Assembly (NCBI GenBank): GCA_003154855.1
Contig: PMEV01000370.1
Span: forward strand, 337 to 7,358
Reading direction: 5' to 3'
Origin: Bryobacterales bacterium
GTDB lineage: Bacteria > Acidobacteriota > Terriglobia > Bryobacterales > Bryobacteraceae
DNA length: 7,022 nt
Both the position numbers and the translations under genes were made by a program. Below, piece after piece: positions 1-5,474 of the stretch. How positions within the stretch are numbered: the first letter of the stretch is position 1; every line of letters starts with the position of its first letter. The notes beneath the pieces are model-generated. The model was not told where the DNA came from, did no database searches, and saw only the letters and a list, made by a program, of their open reading frames with translations.

Positions 1-36
1 TACAACGGTCAGGCTGTGACCGTCGATATGAAGTGA
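1..36 (+). CDS. C-terminal tail of a plus-strand gene (partial)
   Basis: Reading from base 1 gives YNGQAVTVDMK followed by TGA at 34-36. The stop lies three bases before the stop codon of the convergent redoxin gene, a tight tail-to-tail arrangement. Only eleven residues are visible, so no family can be named. The call rests on the neat convergent spacing and on the absence of any other gene in these bases. The third forward frame is also open here, so the call is tentative. Confidence 0.3.
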   Translation, partial: YNGQAVTVDMK

Positions 37-39
37 CTC

Positions 40-540
40 TCACTGAAGGGCTGCTTTCAACGCGGATCGCAGCCCTTCTTCGCCCCGCTCCTCGCGCAGA
101 TAGCTTACAATCTTGCCGTCCTTGCCGACGATGACCAGCGTGGGCGCGTCCGTAGCGTCGTAGCTCAGGATGAGTTCCCCGCGGGCGCCGACCAACTGCG
201 GGTACGTGAAGCCTTTCTTCTTGACGAACTCCTTGACCACGCTCGGCATCTGCCCCACGTTGACGCCCAGGACGACCGCCCCCTGGCTCTTGAACTCGCG
301 CGACAGCTTGTCGAGGCGCCCCATGTCGGCATAGCAGGATGCCCAATACGTGGCCCAGAAGTGCAGCACCACCGTCTGCCCGCGCAGCGACTTCAGGCTG
401 ATTTCCTTCCCGTTCAGGTCCTGCAAGCTGAACTCCGGCGCCTGCGTGCCCACGATGCCCGACTCGTCCGCGGCGACAGGGAGCAACCACGCGGCCACCG
501 CCAGACCGAGCACAGCGAGCACCGGCATCCTCCCGCCCAC
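40..540 (-). CDS. Exported thioredoxin-fold (TlpA/redoxin-like) protein lacking the nucleophilic cysteine
   Basis: This is a periplasmic or secreted thioredoxin-like protein of about 166 aa. A hydrophobic N-terminus (MPVLAVLGLAVAAWLLPVAA) looks like a signal peptide. The mature part opens with the redoxin pattern GTQAPEFSLQDLNGKEISL, then the strand VVLHFWAT, and ends with the conserved cis-proline stretch DAPTLVIVGKDGKI (Pro about 133). In TlpA-like proteins FWAT is followed by WCxxC. Here it reads Y-W-A-S-C, so the first catalytic Cys is Trp66 and only Cys69 remains. Normal disulfide reductase chemistry is therefore unlikely, and a structural, chaperone-like or single-cysteine role is possible. 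Start choice: the ATG at 526-528 has GGGAGG directly against it. The GTG at 538-540 (or TTG at 541-543) has GGGAGG 7-10 bases upstream and adds GGR to the n-region, so GTG is preferred. The same frame stays open far upstream, antisense to the beta-helix gene, but that extension has no protein features. The fold is well supported; the start and function are less certain. Confidence 0.85.
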   Translation of the reverse strand: MGGRMPVLAVLGLAVAAWLLPVAADESGIVGTQAPEFSLQDLNGKEISLKSLRGQTVVLHFWATYWASCYADMGRLDKLSREFKSQGAVVLGVNVGQMPSVVKEFVKKKGFTYPQLVGARGELILSYDATDAPTLVIVGKDGKIVSYLREERGEEGLRSALKAALQ

Positions 541-591
541 CAAGCATACACCTCCCACCGGGCCGCCAGGACCCAACTCCCGGCAGGGGTG

Positions 592-620
592 GTGACAGCG
601 CGCCGCTGGTCGCGTATAGT
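592..620 (+). promoter_or_regulatory. Predicted sigma70-type promoter for the beta-helix gene
   Basis: GTGACA at 592-597 (one mismatch to TTGACA) is separated by 17 bases from TATAGT at 615-620 (one mismatch to TATAAT). Transcription would start near 627, giving a leader of about 43 bases before the ATG at 670. Spacing and position are ideal for the downstream gene. No experimental support is available. Confidence 0.5.
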
Positions 621-627
621 GTTCATT

Positions 628-646
628 AGCTCCTCGCCGAGGAGCT
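628..646 (+). promoter_or_regulatory. Perfect 8-bp inverted repeat (hairpin or operator) in the leader of the beta-helix gene
   Basis: AGCTCCTC (628-635), loop GCC, then GAGGAGCT (639-646) form a perfect 8-bp stem. It starts at the predicted transcription start and ends 23 bases before the ATG. As RNA it would be a 5'-terminal stem-loop; as DNA it is a symmetrical site that a dimeric regulator could bind just downstream of the promoter. The right arm is Shine-Dalgarno-like (GAGGAG), and the left arm pairs with it. The probable true ribosome binding site, AAAGGA near 657-662, lies outside the stem. Confidence 0.5.
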
Positions 647-669
647 GATTCGCCTCGAAAGGACACCAG

Positions 670-2532
670 ATGCATCTGGTTCAACAAACCGCGCACTGCC
701 TTCGTTGCTGCCTTTTCCTCTCCGCACTTCTCTTCTCGACTGCGCCGGGGCACGCGCAGCCCTCCGGCGGGCCCTACGGTCCGATCGATCGGCGCTATGA
801 AGTTCCGAAGGCTGCGCACGTCTATTACGTGGCCCCCGATGGAAAGGCCGGCTCCCCGGGGACGACACTGGAACAACCGACGACGCTGGAGGCGGCGATC
901 GAGCGGGTCGTCACGGGCGACGCGATCGTGCTGCGCGGGGGCGTCTACCGCACGGGCGGCCTGATCCTCAACCAGGGCATCACGCTGCAGCCGTACGCCG
1001 GCGAACGGCCGATCCTCAAGGGCACCCAGGTCGCGACCAAGTGGGAGGCCCTGCGCAACAGCGTCTGGAGGACCGCGTGGAGGCGCCTCTTTCCGGCTGC
1101 GCCCCAGCCCTGGTGGCAGCGAAACCGCGAGGGCATGCTGACGCCGCTGCACCGCTTCAACAACGACATGGTGTTCGTGGATGGCGAGTGGCTGAAGTCC
1201 GCGGGTTGGGAAGGAGAGCTGGACGCCCATTCCTTCTACATCGACTACCAGGGCGGCTACGTCTACATCGGCGTCGATCCCACCAACCGCCTGGTCGAGA
1301 TCACCGCCTTCGACAGCGCGCTGGTGCGGACGGCCGGTCCGGCCCACGGCAAGACGTCGGATCGCAAAGGCCCGGTCATCCGTGGGATCGAGTTCACCCA
1401 GTACGCCTACCGCGCGCTCGAGGTGGAGGGCAAGAAGCACTTCGTCATCGGCCAAGAGGCCACCGACGAGCCCGTGGGCCCGGCGGATCCCGCGACGTAC
1501 GGCAAGGAGGTGACCGGCACGGTGCTGGAGAACGTGACCATTACCTACTGCTCGCGCGTGGCCGGCTATTTCCGCGGGGACGGCCTCGTCATCCGGAACT
1601 CGCTCGTCAGCGACACCAGCACGGAAGGGATCTACATCATCGGGTCGTCCGACGTCCTTCTGGAGAGAAACATCTTCCGACGGAACAACATCAAGCAACT
1701 TACCGGCTACTACCCGGCCGGGGTTAAGATCTTCAACCAGACGCACCGGGTCGTCTTCCGCGACAACCTCATCCTCGAGCAGCCTTACTCGAACGGCGTC
1801 TGGTACGATGTCGGCAACCGCGACGGCATCATAGTGAACAACTGGATCGAGGGGGCGCTCGACGGCTTCTTCTTCGAGATCTCGCGCGGGGCGACCGTGG
1901 CGGGGAATGTCTTCGTCCGCTGCGACAAGGGCGTCCGCGTGCTGAACTCCGCGGACGTGCGCGTGTACAACAACACCTTCGTGGACACGCCGGCGTCGTT
2001 CGAGCGCAACGGGCGCACCTCGACGGGCGACACCTTCGGCTGGCATGCCTCGACCGGCCCGGACCTGGACCAACGCGAGGGCCACGTGTTCGTGAACAAC
2101 CTGCTGGTCGCGAGCGACGCCTACCGCGCGCCTTTGCTTCGGTTCGAGGAACCGGCATCGCTCTGCGCGAAACTCCCGCGCCCACAGGCGACACAGGTCG
2201 ACGGCAACGTCTACGTTCGCGCGACTCTACCGGACGCGACCGCCGCGCCACCTCTCGTCGTGTGGAGCCCCGCCGCCACCGACAACTGCGTCTCCAGTCT
2301 CGGGTCGCTGGACGAGTTCCGCAAGCTGGCGCCGGCGTTCGAGACCACCGGGCGGCAGCTCGATCTGACTCCGCGGTCGATCTTCAAGGGCCCGGACCTC
2401 GGCCGCTACGAGTTGCTGCACGCGCTTCCGGGAACGCCCGGAGGGGAGTTGCTCCCCGCGGACCTCCGCAAGCTTCTGGGCTGGAGCGATGAGAACGCGC
2501 GCTCGCCGGGCGCCTACCCCTTCCGGCCCTGA
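670..2532 (+). CDS. Secreted right-handed parallel beta-helix repeat protein
   Basis: This 620-aa exported protein is probably a carbohydrate-active or carbohydrate-binding beta-helix protein. The N-terminus has a signal peptide (hydrophobic CCLFLSALLFSTA, likely cleavage after GHA near residue 29). Residues 51-95 read VYYVAPDGKAGSPGT...LEAAI..V..GDAIVLRGGVYR, the typical N-terminal cap of secreted pectate-lyase-like helices. Residues 186-215 contain SFYIDYQGGYVYIGVDP, also common in such proteins. From about 235 to 440 there are successive short beta-coils rich in N, V and G (for example VLENVTITYCS, LVIRNSLVSDTSTEGIYI, VLLERNIFRRNN, IIVNNWIEG, VRVYNNTFVD), resembling the asparagine ladder of parallel beta-helices. 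The C-terminal 130 residues, after a last coil near 472-480, are less regular. AAAGGA lies six to seven bases before the ATG and supports this start. The gene is divergent from the redoxin. A polysaccharide lyase or glycosidase activity is possible, but no catalytic residues can be assigned by eye. The fold call is strong; the substrate is unknown. Confidence 0.9.
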   Translation: MHLVQQTAHCLRCCLFLSALLFSTAPGHAQPSGGPYGPIDRRYEVPKAAHVYYVAPDGKAGSPGTTLEQPTTLEAAIERVVTGDAIVLRGGVYRTGGLILNQGITLQPYAGERPILKGTQVATKWEALRNSVWRTAWRRLFPAAPQPWWQRNREGMLTPLHRFNNDMVFVDGEWLKSAGWEGELDAHSFYIDYQGGYVYIGVDPTNRLVEITAFDSALVRTAGPAHGKTSDRKGPVIRGIEFTQYAYRALEVEGKKHFVIGQEATDEPVGPADPATYGKEVTGTVLENVTITYCSRVAGYFRGDGLVIRNSLVSDTSTEGIYIIGSSDVLLERNIFRRNNIKQLTGYYPAGVKIFNQTHRVVFRDNLILEQPYSNGVWYDVGNRDGIIVNNWIEGALDGFFFEISRGATVAGNVFVRCDKGVRVLNSADVRVYNNTFVDTPASFERNGRTSTGDTFGWHASTGPDLDQREGHVFVNNLLVASDAYRAPLLRFEEPASLCAKLPRPQATQVDGNVYVRATLPDATAAPPLVVWSPAATDNCVSSLGSLDEFRKLAPAFETTGRQLDLTPRSIFKGPDLGRYELLHALPGTPGGELLPADLRKLLGWSDENARSPGAYPFRP

Positions 2533-2586
2533 CGGCGCGCGCCGTGGATGGAAACCAGTCGCCAGCCGCGTCCGGCCACATCACGG

Positions 2587-2724
2587 TTACTGGGTCCAAT
2601 TCGCCGGGTCTATCCCACTCCCCTCGACGATTGCTCTTATTGTTCCCAGCGGCAGGATTCGCCCCCGATGGTACGGCACGATGACCTGATCCGCGCTCAG
2701 GCGCAGCGTTCCACGGTTACCCAA
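2587..2724 (-). pseudogene. hicA: 5'-truncated hicA toxin remnant
   Basis: Immediately downstream of hicB, in another frame, about 45 codons encode RGTLRLSADQ, then VIVPYHRGRILPLGTIRAIV, then EGSGIDPANWTQ and TAA at 2587-2589. The block VPYHRG..LP.GT.RAI...GI matches the C-terminal half of HicA mRNA interferases (typically VPVHxGxELxxGTLRxILxxAGI). A full HicA is about 60-80 aa and starts with a helix followed by the RGSH motif that supplies the catalytic histidine. Here the N-terminal part is absent, and the position matching RGSH reads RGTL, so the histidine is gone. The reading frame is closed by a TAA just upstream of 2727. The only in-frame start is a weak TTG at 2722-2724, overlapping the end of hicB by eight bases. 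The locus is therefore a dead toxin gene in hicB-hicA order. Translation as a 45-aa peptide by coupling cannot be excluded but seems unlikely. Confidence 0.75.
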
Positions 2725-2728
2725 CCGT
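2713..2728. repeat. Inverted repeat across the hicB stop codon and hicA junction
   Basis: On the plus strand ACGGTT (2713-2718), ACCC, then AACCGT (2723-2728) give a perfect 6-bp stem with a 4-base loop. It contains the hicB stop codon (2717-2719) and the point where the hicA remnant begins. It is short and not followed by a T tract, so it is not a standard terminator. It may mark the deletion joint. Confidence 0.5.
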
Positions 2729-2920
2729 TACCTCGACCAACTTCGCGGTCGGCGACAGAGCGATCGCGGTCGGCGACAGGTACAGTCGAATTGCTTCCTC
2801 GATGCCGCGCCTCGCTTCCTCCTCCGTCTCGCCGGCCGAAGCGCATCCAGGCAGTTCAGGACACACCGCGGAGTAGCTCGCGGCTTCCGGGTCGTACTCC
2901 AAGACCACGCGGAACTTCAT
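2717..2920 (-). CDS. hicB: HicB-type antitoxin (short form)
   Basis: This 67-aa protein matches the small HicB fold: MKFRVVLEYDPEAASYSAVC forms the first beta-strands, PELPGCASAGETEEEA (residues 21-36) is the HicB signature turn, and the helix RRGIEEAIRLYL follows before a short tail ending LVEVTVG. HicB proteins neutralise the HicA mRNA interferase by direct binding. This short form has no C-terminal DNA-binding domain, so DNA binding, if any, would be by another route. The tail holds a duplicated segment (LSPTAIA-LSPTAKL) caused by a 21-bp tandem repeat. The partner toxin gene downstream is a truncated remnant, so this is effectively a solitary antitoxin. No clear Shine-Dalgarno precedes the ATG, and a -10-like TATACT lies only six bases upstream, so a leaderless mRNA is possible. 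The family is clear from sequence; its present role is unknown. Confidence 0.88.
   Translation of the reverse strand: MKFRVVLEYDPEAASYSAVCPELPGCASAGETEEEARRGIEEAIRLYLSPTAIALSPTAKLVEVTVG
2743..2779. repeat. Tandem duplication inside hicB (16-bp identical units, 21-bp period)
   Basis: TCGCGGTCGGCGACAG occurs at 2743-2758 and again at 2764-2779. The 21-bp period equals seven codons, so the reading frame is kept, and the protein shows LSPTAIA followed by LSPTAKL in the antitoxin tail. Confidence 0.85.
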
Positions 2921-2926
2921 GCTTGC

Positions 2927-2932
2927 AGTATA
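2927..2932 (-). promoter_or_regulatory. Possible -10 element placing the hicB transcript start at its ATG
   Basis: On the minus strand TATACT is followed by six bases and then the hicB ATG. Initiation about seven bases after the -10 would fall on the start codon itself and give a leaderless message. This fits the absence of a Shine-Dalgarno sequence. No good -35 is visible at 16-18 bp, so the call is weak. Confidence 0.25.
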
Positions 2933-3324
2933 GCGTCAAAACCCTTCCGGTCCCTCTTCCGGCCTCCGCCTGACTCTGGACAGTCGTCGCTCCAAGTCCG
3001 CCCACCGGCCCTCCGCAATTCGGCGTTCGCCGTTCTTCCACGGACTACATCTCCCGTCCAATCAATCAGTTGGCCAAACTGAGGCCACCCCATCGGCCCA
3101 GCCCGGGCTTACCCTTCTCTTGGGTGCCGATCACGAAACGACCCGCTCCCAGGCCATCCATGTCCTCTCAACTCTGCCAGAGGCCCGCGCAACCCAAGAA
3201 CGACAAGCCGAACCCAAATCGCGCCTCGCCGCCCGATCCCCGCTTTGGCCCGGCCGCAGACACCTCGAGCGCAATCCCCACCCTGGATGGCGACGCTCGC
3301 CGTTCCGGCCCGCCGCCGAAGGCG
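2933..3324. other. About 390 bp without a convincing gene
   Basis: This stretch lies upstream of hicB and downstream of the 177-aa secreted protein, both on the minus strand. Open frames crossing it on either strand encode Arg/Pro/Ala-rich, low-information sequence with no domain, signal peptide or ribosome site. No tRNA-like fold, insertion-sequence end, CRISPR repeat or T-tailed terminator was seen. It may be decayed accessory DNA belonging to the toxin-antitoxin locus. Confidence 0.5.
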
Positions 3325-3858
3325 CTATTTGAGTTCGACGCTGTGGCGCCCGAAGTAGAGCCGCGCCGTGCCGTCCTGCTTCACCGTCACCTGCATGGGC
3401 CGCGGTTGTTTCAGCTCCGCGTCGCGGGCGCTCGGGCACTCTACCAGCCTCACCCCCGCCTGGTCGTAGAGCTTGAACGTGCCGGCGCCCTCCTCACCCC
3501 GGGCCGGCCGGACCCACCCAAAGCCATAGCTTCCGACGCCGACTTTCTGTCCGCAGATCGAAACGTCGCCCTCGGTAACGATCATCCCCACATACTTGGA
3601 GGCGACGTCCGAGGCATAGCCCGTCGTATCGATCGGCGCGAACAGCGCCCGCTTCCCGCTGGGCAGAAGCACCAGGGTGGCGTTGCGCTTCTCGGTGGGG
3701 ATCGCGTTGCCCTCAACGTAAAAGTCTTTGGGCACGGCCGAATCGAACGCCTTGCCGGTCACCAACTGAAATTGTTGCTGGGCCAGCGCCGTCCCGGCCC
3801 ACGCGCCGAGCAGCACCGCCACAGCCATCAATGTCGCAAACAGCCGAATGGTTCTCAT
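3325..3858 (-). CDS. Secreted protein of unknown function, 177 aa
   Basis: The start at 3856-3858 is chosen because GAGGAG lies about four bases upstream and the protein then begins with a classic signal peptide: MRTIRLF, a hydrophobic core, and cleavage after ALA at residue 26 (mature end QQQFQLV). An in-frame ATG twelve codons upstream would put a charged segment before the signal. The mature part looks beta-rich (YVEGNAIPTEKRNATLVLLP, YVGMIVTEGDVSICGQKVGV, GSYGFGWVRPA, MQVTVKQDGTARLYFGRHSV). It has two cysteines, Cys102 and Cys141, which could form a disulfide outside the cytoplasm. No family is recognised. It lies 75 bp downstream of the third signal peptidase gene on the same strand, so it may be read through from that operon or from its own candidate promoter in the gap. 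It is a plausible substrate of the adjacent peptidases, but that is only inference from position. Confidence 0.8.
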   Translation of the reverse strand: MRTIRLFATLMAVAVLLGAWAGTALAQQQFQLVTGKAFDSAVPKDFYVEGNAIPTEKRNATLVLLPSGKRALFAPIDTTGYASDVASKYVGMIVTEGDVSICGQKVGVGSYGFGWVRPARGEEGAGTFKLYDQAGVRLVECPSARDAELKQPRPMQVTVKQDGTARLYFGRHSVELK

Positions 3859-3893
3859 GGAACTCCTCACGGATTCGAATGGCAACTCCACCA

Positions 3894-3920
3894 ATTCTAC
3901 CGCTCTCCGGGGCTTGTCAG
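3894..3920 (-). promoter_or_regulatory. Weak candidate promoter for the 177-aa secreted protein
   Basis: On the minus strand CTGACA (3915-3920) and TAGAAT (3894-3899) are separated by 15 bases, shorter than the usual 16-18. A start near 3887 would leave a leader of about 29 bases containing GAGGAG. Each hexamer has only one or two mismatches to consensus, but the short spacer lowers confidence. Confidence 0.25.
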
Positions 3921-3933
3921 CCGCCCGCCCGCC

Positions 3934-4701
3934 TCACTCCAGCGGATAGCCCCGCAGGAACCGGAACGTGCGGCGCCAGCGGGTCTTGCCGAAAAAATGC
4001 CACGCCAGGTCCTTCAAATGCGCCCACCCGACCAGGTTGGGATCGGCCAACTGCTCCGTCGGCGCGTCGTAGCTCCAGAAGACCAGCAGCGGCTTGCCCA
4101 CAATGTTCGCCCGCGGCACCAATCCCCAGTACCGGCTGTCCTGCGAATTGTCGCGATTGTCGCCCATCGCGAAGTACTCTCCGTCCGGCACCACCAGATC
4201 CCCGTTCTTGACGTGGTGCTCGAGCATCTCCAGTGCCGCATCGCCCAATTGCACGTTCGGCTCGCCCGGAAAGTAGTCCCGATACCAGTCGAACATCGCC
4301 GACTTGTGTTGCGCGTACGGTTCCCGCACCGCCTTGCCGTTCAGAAAGAGCTGCTTCTGCACGATGCGCAGACGGTCCCCCGGAATCCCGATCACGCGCT
4401 TGACGTAATTCTGCCGGATATCGCCCGGCCAGCGAAACACGATGATATCGCCGCGCCGCACCTGCCGGTACGGCAACAGGTACTTACTCAGAATGCCGCC
4501 GGGCGCGTAAGCCAGTTTGTCCACCAGCAGGTGGTCCCCGCGCAGCAACGTATCTTCCATCGAAACCGTGGGGATTACGAAGGACTGGATCAGGACCGTG
4601 GTGGCGAACAACAGCAGAACGATAAACAGCGCGGCTTCGGATAGCCAGGCCCGCTCCGGAGCCCGCCCGCTCTCGCGCTTCTCCGCCAGCGGTTCGGCCA
4701 C
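3934..4701 (-). CDS. lepB: Type I signal peptidase, third copy of the tandem array
   Basis: This 255-aa membrane-anchored serine protease cleaves signal peptides from Sec/Tat-exported proteins on the outer face of the inner membrane. One N-terminal membrane helix (about residues 21-43, EAALFIVLLLFATTVLIQSF) leads into the catalytic box IPTVSMEDTL, with nucleophile Ser47. The general base is Lys101 in YVKRVIGIPGDR, and box E is GDNRDNSQDSRYWG from about 180. It ends KTRWRRTFRFLRGYPLE like its two neighbours. It begins with GTG only two bases after the TAG of the preceding copy and has no clear ribosome site, so translational coupling is likely. Two features set it apart: Val46 replaces the Gly just before Ser47, and the segment before box E (KSAMFDWYRDYFPGEPNVQL) has lost the PRG..ML pattern of the other copies. 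All catalytic residues are present, so it is expected to be active, perhaps with altered substrate preference. Confidence 0.95.
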   Translation of the reverse strand: MAEPLAEKRESGRAPERAWLSEAALFIVLLLFATTVLIQSFVIPTVSMEDTLLRGDHLLVDKLAYAPGGILSKYLLPYRQVRRGDIIVFRWPGDIRQNYVKRVIGIPGDRLRIVQKQLFLNGKAVREPYAQHKSAMFDWYRDYFPGEPNVQLGDAALEMLEHHVKNGDLVVPDGEYFAMGDNRDNSQDSRYWGLVPRANIVGKPLLVFWSYDAPTEQLADPNLVGWAHLKDLAWHFFGKTRWRRTFRFLRGYPLE

Positions 4702-4703
4702 GG

Positions 4704-5462
4704 CTACTTACCCGGATATCCGCGCACCAGCAGGAAAGTGCGGCGCCAGCGCGTCTTGACGAAAAAGTTCTGGGCCAGGTCCAGCAGATGATCCGGACTC
4801 AGCGGGTTAGGGTCGATCAGTTGCGCGGTCGGCGCGTCGTAACTCCACCAGATCAGCACCGGCTTGCCCTTGATGTTATCCCGTGGCACGAAGCCCCAAT
4901 AGCGGCTGTCGGCCGAATTGTCGCGGTTATCTCCCATGGCGAAGTAATTGCCGGGCGGCACCACCACTTCGCCGTTCACCACGTTGTCGCGGAGCATCTC
5001 CAGCCCGCGCGGATACACATATCCGTTCGGCTCGGCGGGGAAATTGTCGCGGTAGGGATCCATCTCCGCCGAGATATGCTGCACATAGGGTTCGTCGAGT
5101 TTCTTCCCGTTGCGGTATACCTGCTTGTCGACCAGCCGCAGCCGGTCGCCGGGCACTCCGATCACCCGCTTGACGTAATCCTGGCTGATGTCTGGCGGCC
5201 ATCGGAACACGATCACGTCGCCCCGCTCGACCTCCCGGTACGGCAGCAGGTGGCGGCCCAGCCCGGACGATGGCGCGTAGGCCAGCTTGTCCACGAACAG
5301 GTGATCGCCGACCAGGATGTTGCTTTCCATCGAGCCGGTCGGCACCACGAAGGGCTGCAGGAGCAGGCCGGTCCCGAACAGGAGCATGAGGATGGTGACC
5401 GTCCACTCGGGGATGAATCCCCGGCGCTGCTCCGGCGTCTCCTGTTTCCTGGCCTCTTTCAT
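4704..5462 (-). CDS. lepB: Type I signal peptidase, second copy of the tandem array
   Basis: This 252-aa signal peptidase has one membrane helix (about 20-40, WTVTILMLLFGTGLLLQPF), nucleophile Ser44 in VVPTGSMESN, base Lys98 in YVKRVIGVPGDR, and box E GDNRDNSADSRYWG from 177. It ends KTRWRRTFLLVRGYPGK. The box containing Ser44 reads SMESNILVGDH where the other copies have SMEDTLL.GDH. The usual pattern is SMxPTL, so the Thr-Leu positions are changed to Asn-Ile. The start ATG lies 12 bp after the TGA of the upstream copy, with GAGGG overlapping that stop codon as a possible ribosome site. The reading frame ends two bases before the next copy's GTG. It is probably co-transcribed with both flanking copies. 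It shares a 20-bp identical block near its 3' end with the first copy. Confidence 0.95.
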   Translation of the reverse strand: MKEARKQETPEQRRGFIPEWTVTILMLLFGTGLLLQPFVVPTGSMESNILVGDHLFVDKLAYAPSSGLGRHLLPYREVERGDVIVFRWPPDISQDYVKRVIGVPGDRLRLVDKQVYRNGKKLDEPYVQHISAEMDPYRDNFPAEPNGYVYPRGLEMLRDNVVNGEVVVPPGNYFAMGDNRDNSADSRYWGFVPRDNIKGKPVLIWWSYDAPTAQLIDPNPLSPDHLLDLAQNFFVKTRWRRTFLLVRGYPGK

Positions 5463-5474
5463 CTCGACTCGCCC

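Noticed and set aside
541..2085. Long minus-strand open frame continuing upstream of the redoxin, antisense to the beta-helix gene
   Set aside because: It is Arg/Ala/Val/Asp-rich antisense translation of a GC-rich coding region, has no domain, and the redoxin has its own signal peptide and ribosome site near 540.
2533..2544. Perfect 12-bp palindrome CGGCGCGCGCCG just after the beta-helix stop
   Set aside because: It has no loop and no following T tract, so it is not a convincing terminator, and alternating CG palindromes are common by chance at this GC content.
3066..3161. A 31-codon minus-strand frame (MDGLGAGRFVIGTQEKGKPG and onward) in the otherwise empty region
   Set aside because: Its purine-rich site is only one base from the ATG, an in-frame stop lies just upstream, and no family is recognised. 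It could be the tail of a decayed gene but cannot be supported.
3314..3324. Small CGCC-GAA-GGCG hairpin just after the stop of the 177-aa gene
   Set aside because: The stem is only 4 bp and no T tract follows on the minus strand, so an intrinsic terminator cannot be supported.
3070..4644. Plus-strand open frame of 524 codons
   Set aside because: It is antisense to the secreted 177-aa gene and to the third signal peptidase, with composition typical of antisense frames in GC-rich DNA and no recognisable motif.
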